Part shown: positions 1-8,567 of the stretch, one piece after another
How the letters are laid out: every line of letters begins with the position of its first letter
Numbering within the stretch: position 1 is the stretch's first letter
Source: Henriciella sp.
GTDB lineage: Bacteria; Pseudomonadota; Alphaproteobacteria; Caulobacterales; Hyphomonadaceae
Length of the DNA stretch: 43,276 bases
Assembly: GCA_013213825.1 (NCBI GenBank)
Contig: JABSQA010000012.1
Span: 1-43,276, forward strand
Reading direction: 5' to 3'
Program-made: the position numbers and the translations under genes
Notes under the pieces: model-generated
Told to the model about the DNA's origin: nothing
The model's database searches: none
Seen by the model: the letters and a program-made list of their open reading frames with translations, nothing else

Positions 1-551
1 CGCCAGGTGATCGCAGCACGCGGATCATCGGCCGCGAACGAGGTCGGCATGGGCGCATCTATGTCCTCGATTAGCCCCAATTGCACGGCACGTCCGACCA
101 GCGCTTGCGTGATTGATTTTGCCATCGACCAAGAGACTTGTTTCGTCGTAGGGCCAAAGCCATCGCGATAGGCTTCAGCCACTAAGCGTCCGCGATGGAT
201 GATCACGATGGCGCGGGTTTCGCCCATAATATCGGTCTTCTCGCCCGCCATGGCGGCGGCAATAAGCTCATCAATAATGGGCGCGGTGTCCACCGGCATA
301 GTGCCAGTCTCCCAGGCTTCGGTTGGCCAAGCGACATTTTCTGGGTGCGGTTGGAGGGGATAGAGATCAGCACCTTGGAAGGCTTCATCGCAATCGATCG
401 GCAACCCGCCAATCGTGGCCAAGGATTTGCACTCGGCCAAGTCGCTCTTGAGATCGATTTGAGACTGTGCATAGACGGCGGGAGTCACCAATAGCACGAG
501 GCTCATCGCCATGGCGGATATGATTGAACCCGATATCACCTTGAGCCGCAC
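1..551 (-). CDS. Serine hydrolase, beta-lactamase/class C-like fold, 3' end off the left edge
   Basis: Read on the minus strand from a GTG at 551 the frame is open to the window edge (183 codons). The start follows a GGGAGG ribosome site about 5 bases upstream; an ATG at 506 is an alternative but would cut into the signal peptide. The N-terminus is a typical Sec signal (basic RLK, then a hydrophobic run ending VYA-Q). Around residue 140 lies SWSMAKS, giving the SxxK serine/lysine pair of the beta-lactamase/esterase/6-aminohexanoate-dimer hydrolase family, preceded by the family-like VIIHRGRLVAEAY segment. The protein is therefore probably a periplasmic or lipid-side serine hydrolase; substrate cannot be told. 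The YxN and C-terminal motifs lie outside the window. It is divergent from the gene at 593 with only about 41 bases between them. Confidence 0.8.
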   Translation of the reverse strand, partial: MRLKVISGSIISAMAMSLVLLVTPAVYAQSQIDLKSDLAECKSLATIGGLPIDCDEAFQGADLYPLQPHPENVAWPTEAWETGTMPVDTAPIIDELIAAAMAGEKTDIMGETRAIVIIHRGRLVAEAYRDGFGPTTKQVSWSMAKSITQALVGRAVQLGLIEDIDAPMPTSFAADDPRAAITW

Positions 552-592
552 CCGCACCTCCCATAGTCTTCAGACAAGTCTAGAGGCAGGAC

Positions 593-943
593 ATGAAATC
601 CGTCAAAGCTCTTCTCGTCGCGCTATTGGTTCTTGTCATGATTGGGGGCGGCGTCTGGCAATTTTGGCTCCAGAAACAAGTCGCCACTGCCCAAATCGCA
701 ACCGCCTATGGCGCCAAGCAAGTCTGCTCTTGCCAGTTCGTCGCTGAGCGCGACCTTGATAGCTGTTTGGGGGACTTTACCGAAGATATTAGCGCGGTCT
801 CGTTCAGTGTCTCATCCAGCCAGGTCACTAAAAATGGAGCTACAACTCAAAGCAAAACAGTGACGGCCAGCGTTCTCGGGGGATTGATCAGAAACCAAGC
901 ACGGTTTGAACCGGGGCTTGGATGCACAGTGGTGAAATCATGA
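593..943 (+). CDS. Small membrane-anchored cysteine-containing protein, unknown function
   Basis: A 116-residue protein. Residues 5-24 form one hydrophobic segment after a short basic start, so it is a signal anchor or uncleaved signal with the rest in the periplasm. The exported part carries four cysteines: a CSC pair near residue 46, one in DSCLGDF near 58 and one five residues before the C-terminus, which would suit disulfides. No catalytic motif is visible and I do not recognise the family. The SD is a GGCAGGA-like stretch just before the ATG. Its stop overlaps the start of the next gene in ATGA, so the two are probably co-translated, and it is divergent from the serine hydrolase, suggesting a shared promoter region and possibly a linked envelope role. 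Confidence 0.7.
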   Translation: MKSVKALLVALLVLVMIGGGVWQFWLQKQVATAQIATAYGAKQVCSCQFVAERDLDSCLGDFTEDISAVSFSVSSSQVTKNGATTQSKTVTASVLGGLIRNQARFEPGLGCTVVKS

Positions 944-1404
944 AGAATTATATTTTAAGCCTGACTCTCCTTTGCGGCATCGCACCAAGCGCAAGTGCGA
1001 CACCGCCACTCAATCCGTATCTAACTTGGATGTCAGGGTGTTGGACGAGCGAGTCCAGCGATTATCGCGAAGTTTGGTCAACGGACGAAGGGTCATATCT
1101 CTTTGGTTATGCCTTGAGCTATGATGCAAACGGCGCGGTCGTTTTCTTCGAACAGATGCGCATTGATCTGTTTCCCAATGACACTTTAATACAGACCTTC
1201 AACGCATACCCCAAAGGCATCGGGCCAAGCTCGTTCGTCCGAACAGAATGGGATCAGGCCCTGATTACGTTTGAAAATGCCGAACACGATTACCCTCAAC
1301 GCATAAAATACTTCGCCACAGGAAATGGCCTCGGCGCCGAAATTTCGTTGATTGATGGCAGCCAAGCGCGTCGGTTTGAGTTTGTTCGATGCGCAAGCAA
1401 TTGA
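940..1404 (+). CDS. Exported DUF6265-like protein
   Basis: A 154-residue protein with a cleavable signal peptide (MKNYILSL..., cleavage near ASA-TPP). The mature part begins with LTWMSGCWTSE and contains REVW, FEQMRID and EHDYPQRI, the pattern I associate with the DUF6265 family of lipocalin-like exported proteins. The start at 940 is preferred to an upstream ATG at 922 because it gives a clean signal peptide and an ATGA overlap with the previous stop. Two cysteines (GCW and the C-terminal RCASN) could form a disulfide that closes the barrel. Function is unknown; family assignment is by pattern memory only. Confidence 0.75.
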   Translation: MKNYILSLTLLCGIAPSASATPPLNPYLTWMSGCWTSESSDYREVWSTDEGSYLFGYALSYDANGAVVFFEQMRIDLFPNDTLIQTFNAYPKGIGPSSFVRTEWDQALITFENAEHDYPQRIKYFATGNGLGAEISLIDGSQARRFEFVRCASN

Positions 1405-1452
1405 TCGCAGCACAACCGCAGTTTCAATGATCGATTTGCTTTACGCCTGTCA

Positions 1453-1500
1453 TCCTCATCCCTAAAACGCTTTGACACTCGCAGAGTGAGGCGATGAGGA
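1453..1500 (+). promoter_or_regulatory. Possible hairpin covering the ribosome site of the GT4 gene
   Basis: TCCTCATC at 1453-1460 is the exact reverse complement of GATGAGGA at 1493-1500, and inside it CACTC (1476-1480) pairs with GAGTG (1484-1488) around a GCA loop. The right arm contains most of the GAGGAG ribosome site (1497-1502) of the gene starting at 1508. A folded leader would hide that site. The arms and positions are seen directly; a regulatory role is inference. Confidence 0.35.
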
Positions 1501-1507
1501 GCCGCGT

Positions 1508-2656
1508 ATGCGCATCATGATCGTGACAGACGCCTGGGAACCACAGGTGAACGGCGTTGTCCGCACGATGCAGCGCGTGATCGCGGAGCTCGAAGCCGAA
1601 GGGCATGAGTTTGATGTGATCCATCCCGGCGATGGTTTTAACACAATGCCGCTGCCGACCTATCCCGAAATCAAACTGGCTTTGTTCGCCGAACGCAAAA
1701 TCAAAGAGCGGTTTGAAGAATTCGAACCCGATGCGATCCATATCGTCACCGAGGGCACGCTGGGCATGGCCGGGCGCAAGATGTGTTTGAAGATCAAACA
1801 CCCTTTTTCGACGGCCTATCACACGCGGTTTCCAGAATATGTCTCCGCGCGGATGCCCGTACCCACCGCAGCGGGCTATAGTTTCGTCCGATGGTTTCAC
1901 AAATATTCCGGCAAAGTCATGGTGCCGACGCCAAGCATGGTCGAGGAACTTGCGGCCAAGCGTTTCATTAATCTCGTCGCCTGGACCCGCGGCGTAGACA
2001 CCGAACTCTTCCATCCAGACCGCCGCATAGAAGAAGGGGCAGAGACTGACCTGTTCGCAGGTCTTCCCCGACCGATTTTCTTGAATGTTGGCCGCGTCGC
2101 GGTCGAGAAGAATATTGAAGCCTTCGTCGAGCTTGATCTGCCGGGAACAAAGGTCGTGGTTGGCGATGGTCCGGCGCTGGAGTCTTTGAAGAAGAAATAT
2201 CCGGACGTGCATTTTCTCGGCGCTCGTTTTGGCGAGGATTTGGCGAATTATTATGCCAGTGCCGACGTGTTCGTCTTCCCAAGTCTCACCGACACATTTG
2301 GTTTGGTGGTGCTTGAAGCCATGGCTTCTGGAACGCCGGTTGCGGCGTATGAGGCGACGGGGCCGAAGGATGTCATCCCCGGCTCAGACGCAGGCACAAT
2401 TACGCCAATTGGCGGCGACCTCGCAGCGGGGGCGCAAGCGTGTTTAGAGCTCGACCGCACCACCTGCCGGTCTTATGCCGAGGGCTATAGCTGGCGCTCG
2501 GTCGCCCTGGCCTTCTTGGAGAATCTCCAGCCCCTGCCGACGCCAGAGCGACGACGCTTTTGGCAAAAGCTACGTCGAAAGAAGAAGACCTGGATCGATT
2601 GGGATCAATTCACCGATTGGATGAACCAACCCGACGAGGGGAAGAAAAAGGATTAG
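1508..2656 (+). CDS. GT4 family glycosyltransferase
   Basis: A 382-residue GT-B fold glycosyltransferase. The N-terminal domain starts MRIMIVTDAWEPQVNGV, the GT4 acceptor-side signature with the G-V pair after the first strand; HTRFPEY near residue 116 and RGVDTELFHP near 165 are typical of GT4 enzymes that glycosylate lipids. The C-terminal nucleotide-sugar domain has NVGRVAVEKN, VGDGPALESL and SLTDTFGLVVLEAMASG, matching the EX7E motif with Asp in place of the first Glu. The last 50 residues are rich in Lys/Arg/Trp and may bind the membrane. Related alphaproteobacterial proteins are annotated as mannosyl- or glucuronosyl-type lipid transferases; the sugar cannot be assigned. The start follows GAGGAG by about 5 bases. 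The ABA4-like gene starts 4 bases after its stop, so the two form an operon. Confidence 0.88.
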   Translation: MRIMIVTDAWEPQVNGVVRTMQRVIAELEAEGHEFDVIHPGDGFNTMPLPTYPEIKLALFAERKIKERFEEFEPDAIHIVTEGTLGMAGRKMCLKIKHPFSTAYHTRFPEYVSARMPVPTAAGYSFVRWFHKYSGKVMVPTPSMVEELAAKRFINLVAWTRGVDTELFHPDRRIEEGAETDLFAGLPRPIFLNVGRVAVEKNIEAFVELDLPGTKVVVGDGPALESLKKKYPDVHFLGARFGEDLANYYASADVFVFPSLTDTFGLVVLEAMASGTPVAAYEATGPKDVIPGSDAGTITPIGGDLAAGAQACLELDRTTCRSYAEGYSWRSVALAFLENLQPLPTPERRRFWQKLRRKKKTWIDWDQFTDWMNQPDEGKKKD

Positions 2657-2660
2657 CGCC

Positions 2661-3104
2661 ATGAGTTGGGAAAACGGGTTTTCGCTGATAAATCTCTTCG
2701 TGATGCCAGCTTGGGCACTGCTCATTTTCCTGCCGCGCGCGAAGATCACCCGCGCTGCTGTACACTCAATGCTCTATCCTGTTTTGTTCGGCGGGATCTA
2801 TGGCACTCTGCTTATGGGATCGATTTTCTTCGGCATGTCAGACCCAGATGCCGGATTCTCGTTTTCCGGGGTACAGGCCCTGTTCGATCATCCAAATGGC
2901 GTCATGGTCGGCTGGAGCCACTATTTGGTGTTCGACCTATTTATAGGCGCTTGGATCGCCCGGGATGCGCAGCGCCTCGAGATCGCACATTGGCAAACCA
3001 TACCATGCATCCTCGGATCTTTTGTTTTCGGTCCTGTGGGTCTGTTACTTTATGCTCTGCTCCGCCTTGCTCACGGCAAAGGATTCTCTCTTTTCGAAGC
3101 CTAA
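2661..3104 (+). CDS. ABA4-like (DUF4281) integral membrane protein
   Basis: A 147-residue protein with four predicted membrane segments. The third block, VGWSHYLVFDLFIGAWIARDA, is the hallmark of the ABA4-like family, followed by FVFGPVGLLLYALLR. Plant ABA4 is needed for neoxanthin synthesis, but bacterial members have no settled function, so no reaction is proposed. It follows the GT4 gene by 4 bases and is probably translated with it. About 145 bases separate it from gap. Confidence 0.85.
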   Translation: MSWENGFSLINLFVMPAWALLIFLPRAKITRAAVHSMLYPVLFGGIYGTLLMGSIFFGMSDPDAGFSFSGVQALFDHPNGVMVGWSHYLVFDLFIGAWIARDAQRLEIAHWQTIPCILGSFVFGPVGLLLYALLRLAHGKGFSLFEA

Positions 3105-3249
3105 TTGGAGAGGAAATCTCCTCAGACGTGTAGTGGCTCTTAACTGACAGCGTAATCAGTTGTGCTGCGCCTCATTACCGCGCTGGACTGGCCTCAAACT
3201 TGCGTCTAAAGACGCCACGAAATCAGTATCTTGGCAAAAGAGGTTTTAC

Positions 3250-4257
3250 ATGGCTGTTCGCGTCGCAATTAATGGGTTTGGCCGGATCGGTCGCCTGGTC
3301 CTTCGCTCTATCATCGAACATGATCGTAAGGACATTGAAGTCGTCGCGATCAACGATCTCGGCCCCGTCGAGACCAATGCTCACTTGCTGCAATACGATA
3401 CCGTTCACGGCAAGCTGAACGAAGAGGTTATCGTTGACGGCGATATGATCCGTGTCGGCGATCGCGCCTTCAAGTGTACTGCCATCCGTAACCCTGCCGA
3501 ACTGCCGCATGGCGATATGGGCGTCGACATTGCGTTTGAATGCACCGGCATCTTTGCCTCAAAAGAAAAAGCGGCGGCTCACCTGGAAGCGGGCGCCAAG
3601 CGGGTTCTGGTCTCTGCGCCAGCGACGAATGCGGATAAGACGATTGTTTATGGCGTGAACCACGAAACGCTGACGGCAGACGATCTGGTCGTTTCAAACG
3701 CATCCTGTACCACCAATTGCCTGTCGCCCGTCGCGAAAGTTCTGAACGACACTGTAGGCATTGAGCGCGGGTACATGACCACCGTTCACGCTTATACTGG
3801 CGATCAGCCAACGCTCGACCGGATGCACAAAGACCTTTACCGGGCCCGTGCCGCCGCAAGCTCTATGATCCCAACCTCAACCGGCGCTGCAAAGGCTGTT
3901 GGTTTGGTTCTGCCAGAACTCGCTGGTAAGCTGAATGGCTCGGCCGTCCGCGTTCCAACGCCTAACGTATCCATGATCGACTTGGTTTTTGACGCTGGCC
4001 GCGAAACCACCGTGGAAGAAGTCAACGCTGCGATCAAAGCTGCCGCTGAAGGCCCCATGAAAGGCGTGCTCGGCTATTCTGAGAAGCCACTCGTTTCGGC
4101 GGACTTCAACCACGATCCGCACAGCTCGACCTTCGCCGCTGAAGGCACCAATGTGACGGACGGAACGCTGGTTCGCGTGCTCAGCTGGTATGACAATGAG
4201 TGGGGTTTTGCGACCCGTATGAGCGATACCGCTCTGCACATGTCTAAATTCCTGTAA
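3250..4257 (+). CDS. gap: Glyceraldehyde-3-phosphate dehydrogenase
   Basis: A 335-residue GAPDH catalysing oxidation and phosphorylation of glyceraldehyde 3-phosphate in glycolysis, reversible in gluconeogenesis. Visible: the Rossmann start [10 protein letters not shown] (6-15), INDLG (35-38 region) with Asp where NAD enzymes bind the adenosine ribose, the catalytic SNASCTTNC with Cys153, the TVHAYTGDQ block with the catalytic His, and the C-terminal WYDNEWG. Length is normal. The frame is open 30 codons further upstream, but the ATG at 3250 matches the family start and follows AGAGG. pgk begins 14 bases after the stop. A weak GCGTC/GACGC hairpin with a TAAA loop (3202-3215) lies in the leader. 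Confidence 0.97.
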   Translation: MAVRVAINGFGRIGRLVLRSIIEHDRKDIEVVAINDLGPVETNAHLLQYDTVHGKLNEEVIVDGDMIRVGDRAFKCTAIRNPAELPHGDMGVDIAFECTGIFASKEKAAAHLEAGAKRVLVSAPATNADKTIVYGVNHETLTADDLVVSNASCTTNCLSPVAKVLNDTVGIERGYMTTVHAYTGDQPTLDRMHKDLYRARAAASSMIPTSTGAAKAVGLVLPELAGKLNGSAVRVPTPNVSMIDLVFDAGRETTVEEVNAAIKAAAEGPMKGVLGYSEKPLVSADFNHDPHSSTFAAEGTNVTDGTLVRVLSWYDNEWGFATRMSDTALHMSKFL

Positions 4258-4271
4258 GCGGATCGACATCA

Positions 4272-5456
4272 ATGGCCGACTTTAAAACCCTCGACGATAT
4301 GGACCTCGGCGGGAAGGTCGTCGTCACGCGGATCGACATCAATGTGCCTGTTGAAGACGGCAAGGTGACCGACACCACGCGAATCGACAAAGTCGCGCCA
4401 ACGATTTTGAAAATCCTCGAAAAGGGCGGCAAACCGGTTTTGCTCGCCCATTTCGGCCGCCCAAAAGGACAGCCTAATCCCGACATGTCTTTGCGGGTCA
4501 CCGTGCCGTCGCTCGAAGCGGCTCTCGGCAAGGCCGTAACATTCGTCGAACGTCCAGATCGCGCAACGATTGATGCGGCCCCGTCTGACGCGGTCATCTT
4601 GGTTGAGAATACCCGTTTCACCGCCATGGAAGAAGCCAATGATCCTCAAATGGCGGGCTTTTTGGCGTCCTTGGGCGATGTCTATTGCAATGACGCTTTC
4701 TCAGCTGCGCATCGCGCGCATGCCTCTACTGAGGGCGTTGCGAAACTTTTGCCCGCGTGTGCCGGTCTGCTTATGGAAGCTGAATTAAAGGCGCTCGACG
4801 CCGCGCTCGGCAATCCGAATAAGCCCGTGCTCGCAGTTGTTGGCGGTGCGAAAGTCAGCTCCAAAATCGACCTGCTGAAGAATCTCGTCTCGAAAGTCGA
4901 CGCGCTGGCCATTGGTGGCGGCATGGCGAATACGTTTCTGGCGGCGCGCGGTTATAGTGTCGGCAAATCGCTGTGCGAACATGACCTGACGGATACCGCC
5001 AAGCAAATCGAAGCCAATGCGAAAGCCGCTGGCTGCGATATTCTGCTGCCGATGGATGTCGTCGTCGCCAAAGACTTTGCCGCAAACGCACCGCATCGCA
5101 CCTGTGGCTTGGACGAAGTTGCCGACGACGAAATGATCTTGGACGCGGGTCCACAAACCGTGGCGATTCTGGCCTCAGCGCTGGATGTCGCGAATACGCT
5201 GGTCTGGAATGGCCCACTCGGCGCGTTTGAATTGACGCCGTTTGACAAAGCGACGGTTCAAGCTGCCCAGGCAGCGGGCACGCGCTGTAAATCTGGGGCT
5301 TTGATTGCGGTTGCCGGTGGTGGAGACACGGTCGCAGCGCTAAATCATGCCAATGTGTCTCAGGATTTCACCCATATCTCGACCGCAGGTGGCGCGTTTC
5401 TTGAATGGATGGAAGGCAAACCCCTTCCCGGTGTCGAGGCGCTAAAAGGCCAATAA
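4272..5456 (+). CDS. pgk: Phosphoglycerate kinase
   Basis: A 394-residue cytosolic kinase transferring phosphate from 1,3-bisphosphoglycerate to ADP. The N-terminal substrate domain shows [16 protein letters not shown] and [15 protein letters not shown] and [13 protein letters not shown]; the C-terminal nucleotide domain shows [35 protein letters not shown] and [12 protein letters not shown]. Length is standard for bacterial PGK. It lies 14 bases after gap. A perfect 12-bp inverted repeat follows 12 bases after its stop, before fda. Confidence 0.97.
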   Translation: MADFKTLDDMDLGGKVVVTRIDINVPVEDGKVTDTTRIDKVAPTILKILEKGGKPVLLAHFGRPKGQPNPDMSLRVTVPSLEAALGKAVTFVERPDRATIDAAPSDAVILVENTRFTAMEEANDPQMAGFLASLGDVYCNDAFSAAHRAHASTEGVAKLLPACAGLLMEAELKALDAALGNPNKPVLAVVGGAKVSSKIDLLKNLVSKVDALAIGGGMANTFLAARGYSVGKSLCEHDLTDTAKQIEANAKAAGCDILLPMDVVVAKDFAANAPHRTCGLDEVADDEMILDAGPQTVAILASALDVANTLVWNGPLGAFELTPFDKATVQAAQAAGTRCKSGALIAVAGGGDTVAALNHANVSQDFTHISTAGGAFLEWMEGKPLPGVEALKGQ

Positions 5457-5615
5457 ATGACAAATACATTCTTCTTCCGCTGGCCAGTTAAACCCGCGGA
5501 AGAAGAAGCCGCCGAAAAGACAGCGGTGTCAGTTTCAAATTCAATCAATTCCTACAGGCTGATCGCAAAACGCGTTCAGCCTTTTCCTATCTTGAGAGGG
5601 ACCTTTAGATGGTAA
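5457..5615 (+). CDS. Possible 52-codon reading frame between pgk and fda, doubtful
   Basis: An ATG directly after the pgk stop opens a frame of 52 codons ([20 protein letters not shown] at the start) that overlaps the fda start by 7 bases. An AAAGG about 8 bases upstream could serve as a ribosome site. The encoded peptide has no recognisable motif; the FFFRW and AEEEA parts come from the two arms of a perfect inverted repeat, so the frame may be open merely because of that structure. It uses rare AGG and AGA codons. Translation would couple pgk to fda. I regard it as more likely non-coding than coding. Confidence 0.2.
   Translation: MTNTFFFRWPVKPAEEEAAEKTAVSVSNSINSYRLIAKRVQPFPILRGTFRW
5469..5507 (+). 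promoter_or_regulatory. Perfect 12-bp inverted repeat (RNA hairpin) between pgk and fda
   Basis: TTCTTCTTCCGC at 5469-5480 is exactly complementary to GCGGAAGAAGAA at 5496-5507, with a 15-base loop. There is no T-run after it, so it is not a standard Rho-independent terminator. Inference: an intercistronic stem that sets relative gap-pgk versus fda expression by processing, 3'-end protection or attenuation. Confidence 0.55.
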
Positions 5616-6502
5616 ATCAACAAATGACTCAGCAGGCCGCCGAAAAAGCCGGCTTTGTCGCCGCTTTGGATCAGTCGGGGGGCTCGACGCCAAAAGCGCT
5701 GAAACTGTATGGCGTCACTGATGATGCCTGGTCGAATGATGAAGAAATGTTCGGCCTGATCCATGATATGCGCGCACGGATCGTCAAGTCTCCGGCCTTT
5801 ACCGGCGAAAAAGTCATGGGCGCGATCTTGTTTGAACGCACCATGGACGGCGAAATCGATGGCGTACCAACAGCCACTTATCTTTGGGAACAGCGCGGGG
5901 TGGTGCCGTTTCTGAAAGTCGACAAAGGCCTGGCAGGTGAAGAAAACGGTGTGCAGCTAATGAACCCAATGCCTGAACTCGATGCGCTGCTCAGCCGTGC
6001 GGTCGAAAAAGGTATTTTCGGCACCAAGATGCGGTCCGTGATCCATGGCGCGAACCAAGACGGTATCGCTGCAAATGTCGCCCAGCAATTCCAGGTTGGC
6101 TTGCAAATCCTCGGACACGGCCTCGTGCCAATCATCGAGCCAGAAGTGAACATCACGATTGATGACAAAGCTGAAGCTGAAGACATTTTGCTGGCGGAAA
6201 TCACCAAACAGCTCGACACGGTTCCGGCGGACAAGCAAGTGATGCTAAAACTGTCTCTGCCGGAAAACGCCAATCAGTATAAATCATTGGTGGAGCACCC
6301 CCGCGTGATGCGCGTCGTCGCGCTGTCTGGCGGCTATAGCCGTGAAGAAGCCAATCGCCGCCTTTGCCAAAACACCGGCATGATTGCGAGCTTCTCGCGG
6401 GCACTGACGGAAGGCCTGTCAGCCAATCAGACAGACGCTGATTTCGACACTATGCTCGCAGGCACAATTGAGAGCATCTATGATGCATCTTGCGCCGGCT
6501 AA
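5609..6502 (+). CDS. fda: Fructose-bisphosphate aldolase, class I
   Basis: A 297-residue Schiff-base aldolase cleaving fructose 1,6-bisphosphate to dihydroxyacetone phosphate and glyceraldehyde 3-phosphate. Visible: [16 protein letters not shown] near the N-terminus, [26 protein letters not shown] (about 98-108), [11 protein letters not shown] and MLKLSLPEN with the likely Schiff-base Lys near residue 214, then [12 protein letters not shown] for phosphate binding. It is the short bacterial class I type known from staphylococci, not the metal-dependent class II. It follows pgk after about 150 bases containing a strong hairpin, and a clear terminator follows it. The start has GAGAGGGA upstream. 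Confidence 0.95.
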   Translation: MVNQQMTQQAAEKAGFVAALDQSGGSTPKALKLYGVTDDAWSNDEEMFGLIHDMRARIVKSPAFTGEKVMGAILFERTMDGEIDGVPTATYLWEQRGVVPFLKVDKGLAGEENGVQLMNPMPELDALLSRAVEKGIFGTKMRSVIHGANQDGIAANVAQQFQVGLQILGHGLVPIIEPEVNITIDDKAEAEDILLAEITKQLDTVPADKQVMLKLSLPENANQYKSLVEHPRVMRVVALSGGYSREEANRRLCQNTGMIASFSRALTEGLSANQTDADFDTMLAGTIESIYDASCAG

Positions 6503-6524
6503 AGCTGGTGACGAACTGATATGG

Positions 6525-6552
6525 AAAGGCGGCTGACAAGGCCGCCTTTTTT
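6525..6552 (+). terminator. Rho-independent terminator after fda
   Basis: AAAGGCGGC (6525-6533), a 7-base loop, then GCCGCCTTT (6541-6549) continuing into a run of six T. Perfect 9-bp stem, 22 bases after the fda stop; it should end the gap-pgk-fda transcript. Confidence 0.9.
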
Positions 6553-6617
6553 CTTGTTCGGAGCTTTGGCTGATGACGTAAGATTGACGTCCGTTCCCGC
6601 CCTTCGCAAGAAAGCTT

Positions 6618-6857
6618 ATGGAACGAACATCTCTCATCTGGAAGCTGGTGCATACTGGGCTTCTATCGGGCGGGATGAGTGCCCTCGTCGCACTCATCGT
6701 CACCATAGTGAATACAGGCGTAGATTGGGGCTTAGGGCAACGGTGGCTGGTCGCTTGGTGTCTCGCTTATCCGGTGGCGTGGTTCGCGGCCCTGATATGG
6801 GGCCCGAGCGCGCGCATGCTGACAAATTGGCTGCTCCGTTCGCCGCCAAAATCTTGA
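6618..6857 (+). CDS. DUF2798-like two-span membrane protein
   Basis: A 79-residue protein with two hydrophobic segments (about 13-33 and 43-63) and a short basic tail. The pattern HTGLLSGGMSALVALIVT followed by WLVAWCLAYPVAWFAAL matches DUF2798 small membrane proteins. Function unknown. It sits alone between the fda terminator and thiE, 35 bases before thiE, so it may share a transcript with thiE. No good SD is seen. A longer open frame overlaps it in another phase but lacks any family-like sequence. Confidence 0.7.
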   Translation: MERTSLIWKLVHTGLLSGGMSALVALIVTIVNTGVDWGLGQRWLVAWCLAYPVAWFAALIWGPSARMLTNWLLRSPPKS

Positions 6858-6891
6858 CGAGACGGGCCTGTTCAGCGCAAACCGTCCCATC

Positions 6892-7563
6892 ATGTCTGAA
6901 CCGCAACGCGCACGCCCACGCCGTTATCTGATCACGCCGCCTCAAATCGAGGATGTCGCGACCTTTGTCGATCAGTTCAGAGCCGCGGTGCAAGGCGGCG
7001 ACGTGGCCAGTCTGCAAATCCGGCTCAAGCAAGGCGATGAGATCGATACGGTCAAAACGCGCGAAGTCACCAAAGCGGTGAAACGGATTTGTGCAGCGGA
7101 ACATATTGCCCTGATCATTAATGATAGTCCGCAGCTCGCCCGCGCGCTTGAGGTCGATGGCGTGCATCTTGGCATGGATGATATGGACATCGCCGAAGCG
7201 CGCGAACTGGTCGGCCCAGATATGATTATCGGCGCCACCTGTAAGAATTCACGCCACCAAGCGATGATTGTCGGCGAGGACGGCGCGGATTATGTCGCGT
7301 TCGGCGCATTCTATCCGACGGCAACGAAGGCCAATACGACGCCAGCGGACCCCGAAATCCTGACCTGGTGTCAGGTCTTCCTGACCCTCCCCTGTGTCGC
7401 TATTGGCGGCATCACATTAGAGAATGCCGCGCCCTTAGTATCGGCAGGCGCCGACTTCCTGGCGGTTTCAAGCGGTGTCTGGGACCATCATGATGGTCCC
7501 GCCGCAGCCGTCGCCATGTTTAATCGCGTCATCGACGAAGCCATGGCGGCCTCTAAGATCTAG
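6892..7563 (+). CDS. thiE: Thiamine-phosphate synthase (ThiE/TenI family)
   Basis: A 223-residue TIM-barrel protein of the ThiE/TenI family, which couples HMP-pyrophosphate to the thiazole phosphate to make thiamine phosphate. Seen: RYLITPP, LQIRLKQ (the Q-x-R-x-K pyrophosphate site), IINDSPQLA, DGVHLGMDD, GATCKNSRHQA in place of the usual GxSxHS block, DYVAFGAFYPTATK and VAIGGIT. All core positions are there, though the INDR and GxS(T)H blocks are atypical, so a TenI-like or divergent role is possible. No other thi gene is in the window; linkage to the glycolytic genes is familiar in alphaproteobacteria. Its stop overlaps the stop of the convergent DUF4282 gene. Confidence 0.85.
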   Translation: MSEPQRARPRRYLITPPQIEDVATFVDQFRAAVQGGDVASLQIRLKQGDEIDTVKTREVTKAVKRICAAEHIALIINDSPQLARALEVDGVHLGMDDMDIAEARELVGPDMIIGATCKNSRHQAMIVGEDGADYVAFGAFYPTATKANTTPADPEILTWCQVFLTLPCVAIGGITLENAAPLVSAGADFLAVSSGVWDHHDGPAAAVAMFNRVIDEAMAASKI

Positions 7564-7865
7564 TCCGCTTGCGGCGGCGCCGCCCGCCCCGTCACCTGGT
7601 CATGTAGCGACTTATCCATCCGGAATTGAGCTAAGACGAATTCCGCAACAACACGCAAGATGAGCAGTGAGATGATTGCCATAAAGGGCGTTTTAATCAT
7701 CCCCCAGAGCGCGGTGTCCCAGTCATTGTCGATATAGGTCAGCCAGAACCAAAACCGCTGGACGGCATGCCATAGGATTCCGGCGATTCCCAAATAGAAC
7801 AGAATCCGCGTGAGCGTCTCGCCCATTGGTTTTTCGAAACTTAAAAAGCCTGACAACAATCCCAT
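7560..7865 (-). CDS. DUF4282-like membrane protein
   Basis: A 101-residue protein with two membrane segments (about 14-38 and 52-75) and a hydrophilic C-terminus. The start at 7865 is chosen over a longer frame because AGGAGGGG sits 5-6 bases upstream and the extension looks non-coding. ILFYLGIAGILWHAVQRFWFWL and FMAIISLLILRVVAEFVLAQFRM fit DUF4282 small inner-membrane proteins. Function unknown. Divergent from efp across about 120 bases; convergent with thiE with a 4-base stop overlap. Confidence 0.72.
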   Translation of the reverse strand: MGLLSGFLSFEKPMGETLTRILFYLGIAGILWHAVQRFWFWLTYIDNDWDTALWGMIKTPFMAIISLLILRVVAEFVLAQFRMDKSLHDQVTGRAAPPQAD

Positions 7866-7986
7866 ATTTCCCCTCCTATAGTGTTCGAAGCGACATAAAA
7901 CCCCAAGCTGGGCAGCCTGTCCACAAAACTTGACCAAACCGCCCGTCACCGCTACGCCGCGCGCTCTACTGATGAGGACGTCTCAC

Positions 7987-8553
7987 ATGGCCAAAATCAA
8001 CGGCAACGAAATCAAACCCAATATGGTGATTGAGTATAATGGCAGCGTCTGGCGCGCGATGAAGTGTAATCACGTGAAGCCTGGCAAAGGCGGTGCTTTC
8101 AACCAAGTTGAAATGCGCAACCTATTCAATGGCTCAAAAGCCAATGAACGTTTCCGCGCTAATGAGACGATTGAGCGCGTCCGGCTCGAACAGAAAGATT
8201 TTCAGTTCCTTTATGATGCAGGCGAAGCCTATGCCTTCATGGACCAGGAAACATTTGAACAAATCGAACTCCAGAAAGACTTCGTCGGCGATGATGGCGA
8301 CTTTCTGCAAGATGGCATGACGGTCGAGATTGAATTTTATGGCGATAAGCCGATCGGCGTCGCCCTGCCACAGCAAGTGACCCTCACCGTTGAAGAAACC
8401 GAACCGGTGGTCAAAGGCCAAACCGCTGCGAATAGCTTTAAGCCTGCGACCTGTGAGAATGGCATCCGGGTCACCGTCCCACCCTTTATCGGGGTCGGGG
8501 AGCGCATCGTTGTTCAGACCGAAGATCGCACCTATTTGCGCCGCGCTGACTAA
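7987..8553 (+). CDS. efp: Translation elongation factor P
   Basis: A 188-residue EF-P, which binds the ribosome E site and relieves stalling at proline runs. The KOW-like N-terminal domain carries [10 protein letters not shown], with Lys34 at the tip loop, the residue that other bacteria modify with beta-lysine; the OB domains end with the conserved GxRVxVPxFI block ([18 protein letters not shown]) and DTRTGEYxxR-like end RTYLRRAD. The ATG at 7987 is the family start; an upstream in-frame start would add 19 non-homologous residues. No modification enzyme (EpmA/B/C or EarP) is encoded nearby. suhB starts 14 bases later. Confidence 0.96.
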   Translation: MAKINGNEIKPNMVIEYNGSVWRAMKCNHVKPGKGGAFNQVEMRNLFNGSKANERFRANETIERVRLEQKDFQFLYDAGEAYAFMDQETFEQIELQKDFVGDDGDFLQDGMTVEIEFYGDKPIGVALPQQVTLTVEETEPVVKGQTAANSFKPATCENGIRVTVPPFIGVGERIVVQTEDRTYLRRAD

Positions 8554-8567
8554 AGGGTCGATCCGCA

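Noticed and set aside
203-472. An 89-codon open frame on the minus strand inside the left-edge gene.
   Set aside because: It is out of phase with the frame that carries a signal peptide and the SMAK motif of a serine hydrolase and has no family-like sequence.
3202-3215. GCGTC-TAAA-GACGC hairpin in the gap leader.
   Set aside because: Only five pairs and no link to the ribosome site; chance occurrence is likely.
6521-6931. A 136-codon open frame on the + strand.
   Set aside because: It starts inside the fda terminator and covers the DUF2798 gene in another phase; the peptide is basic and without motifs.
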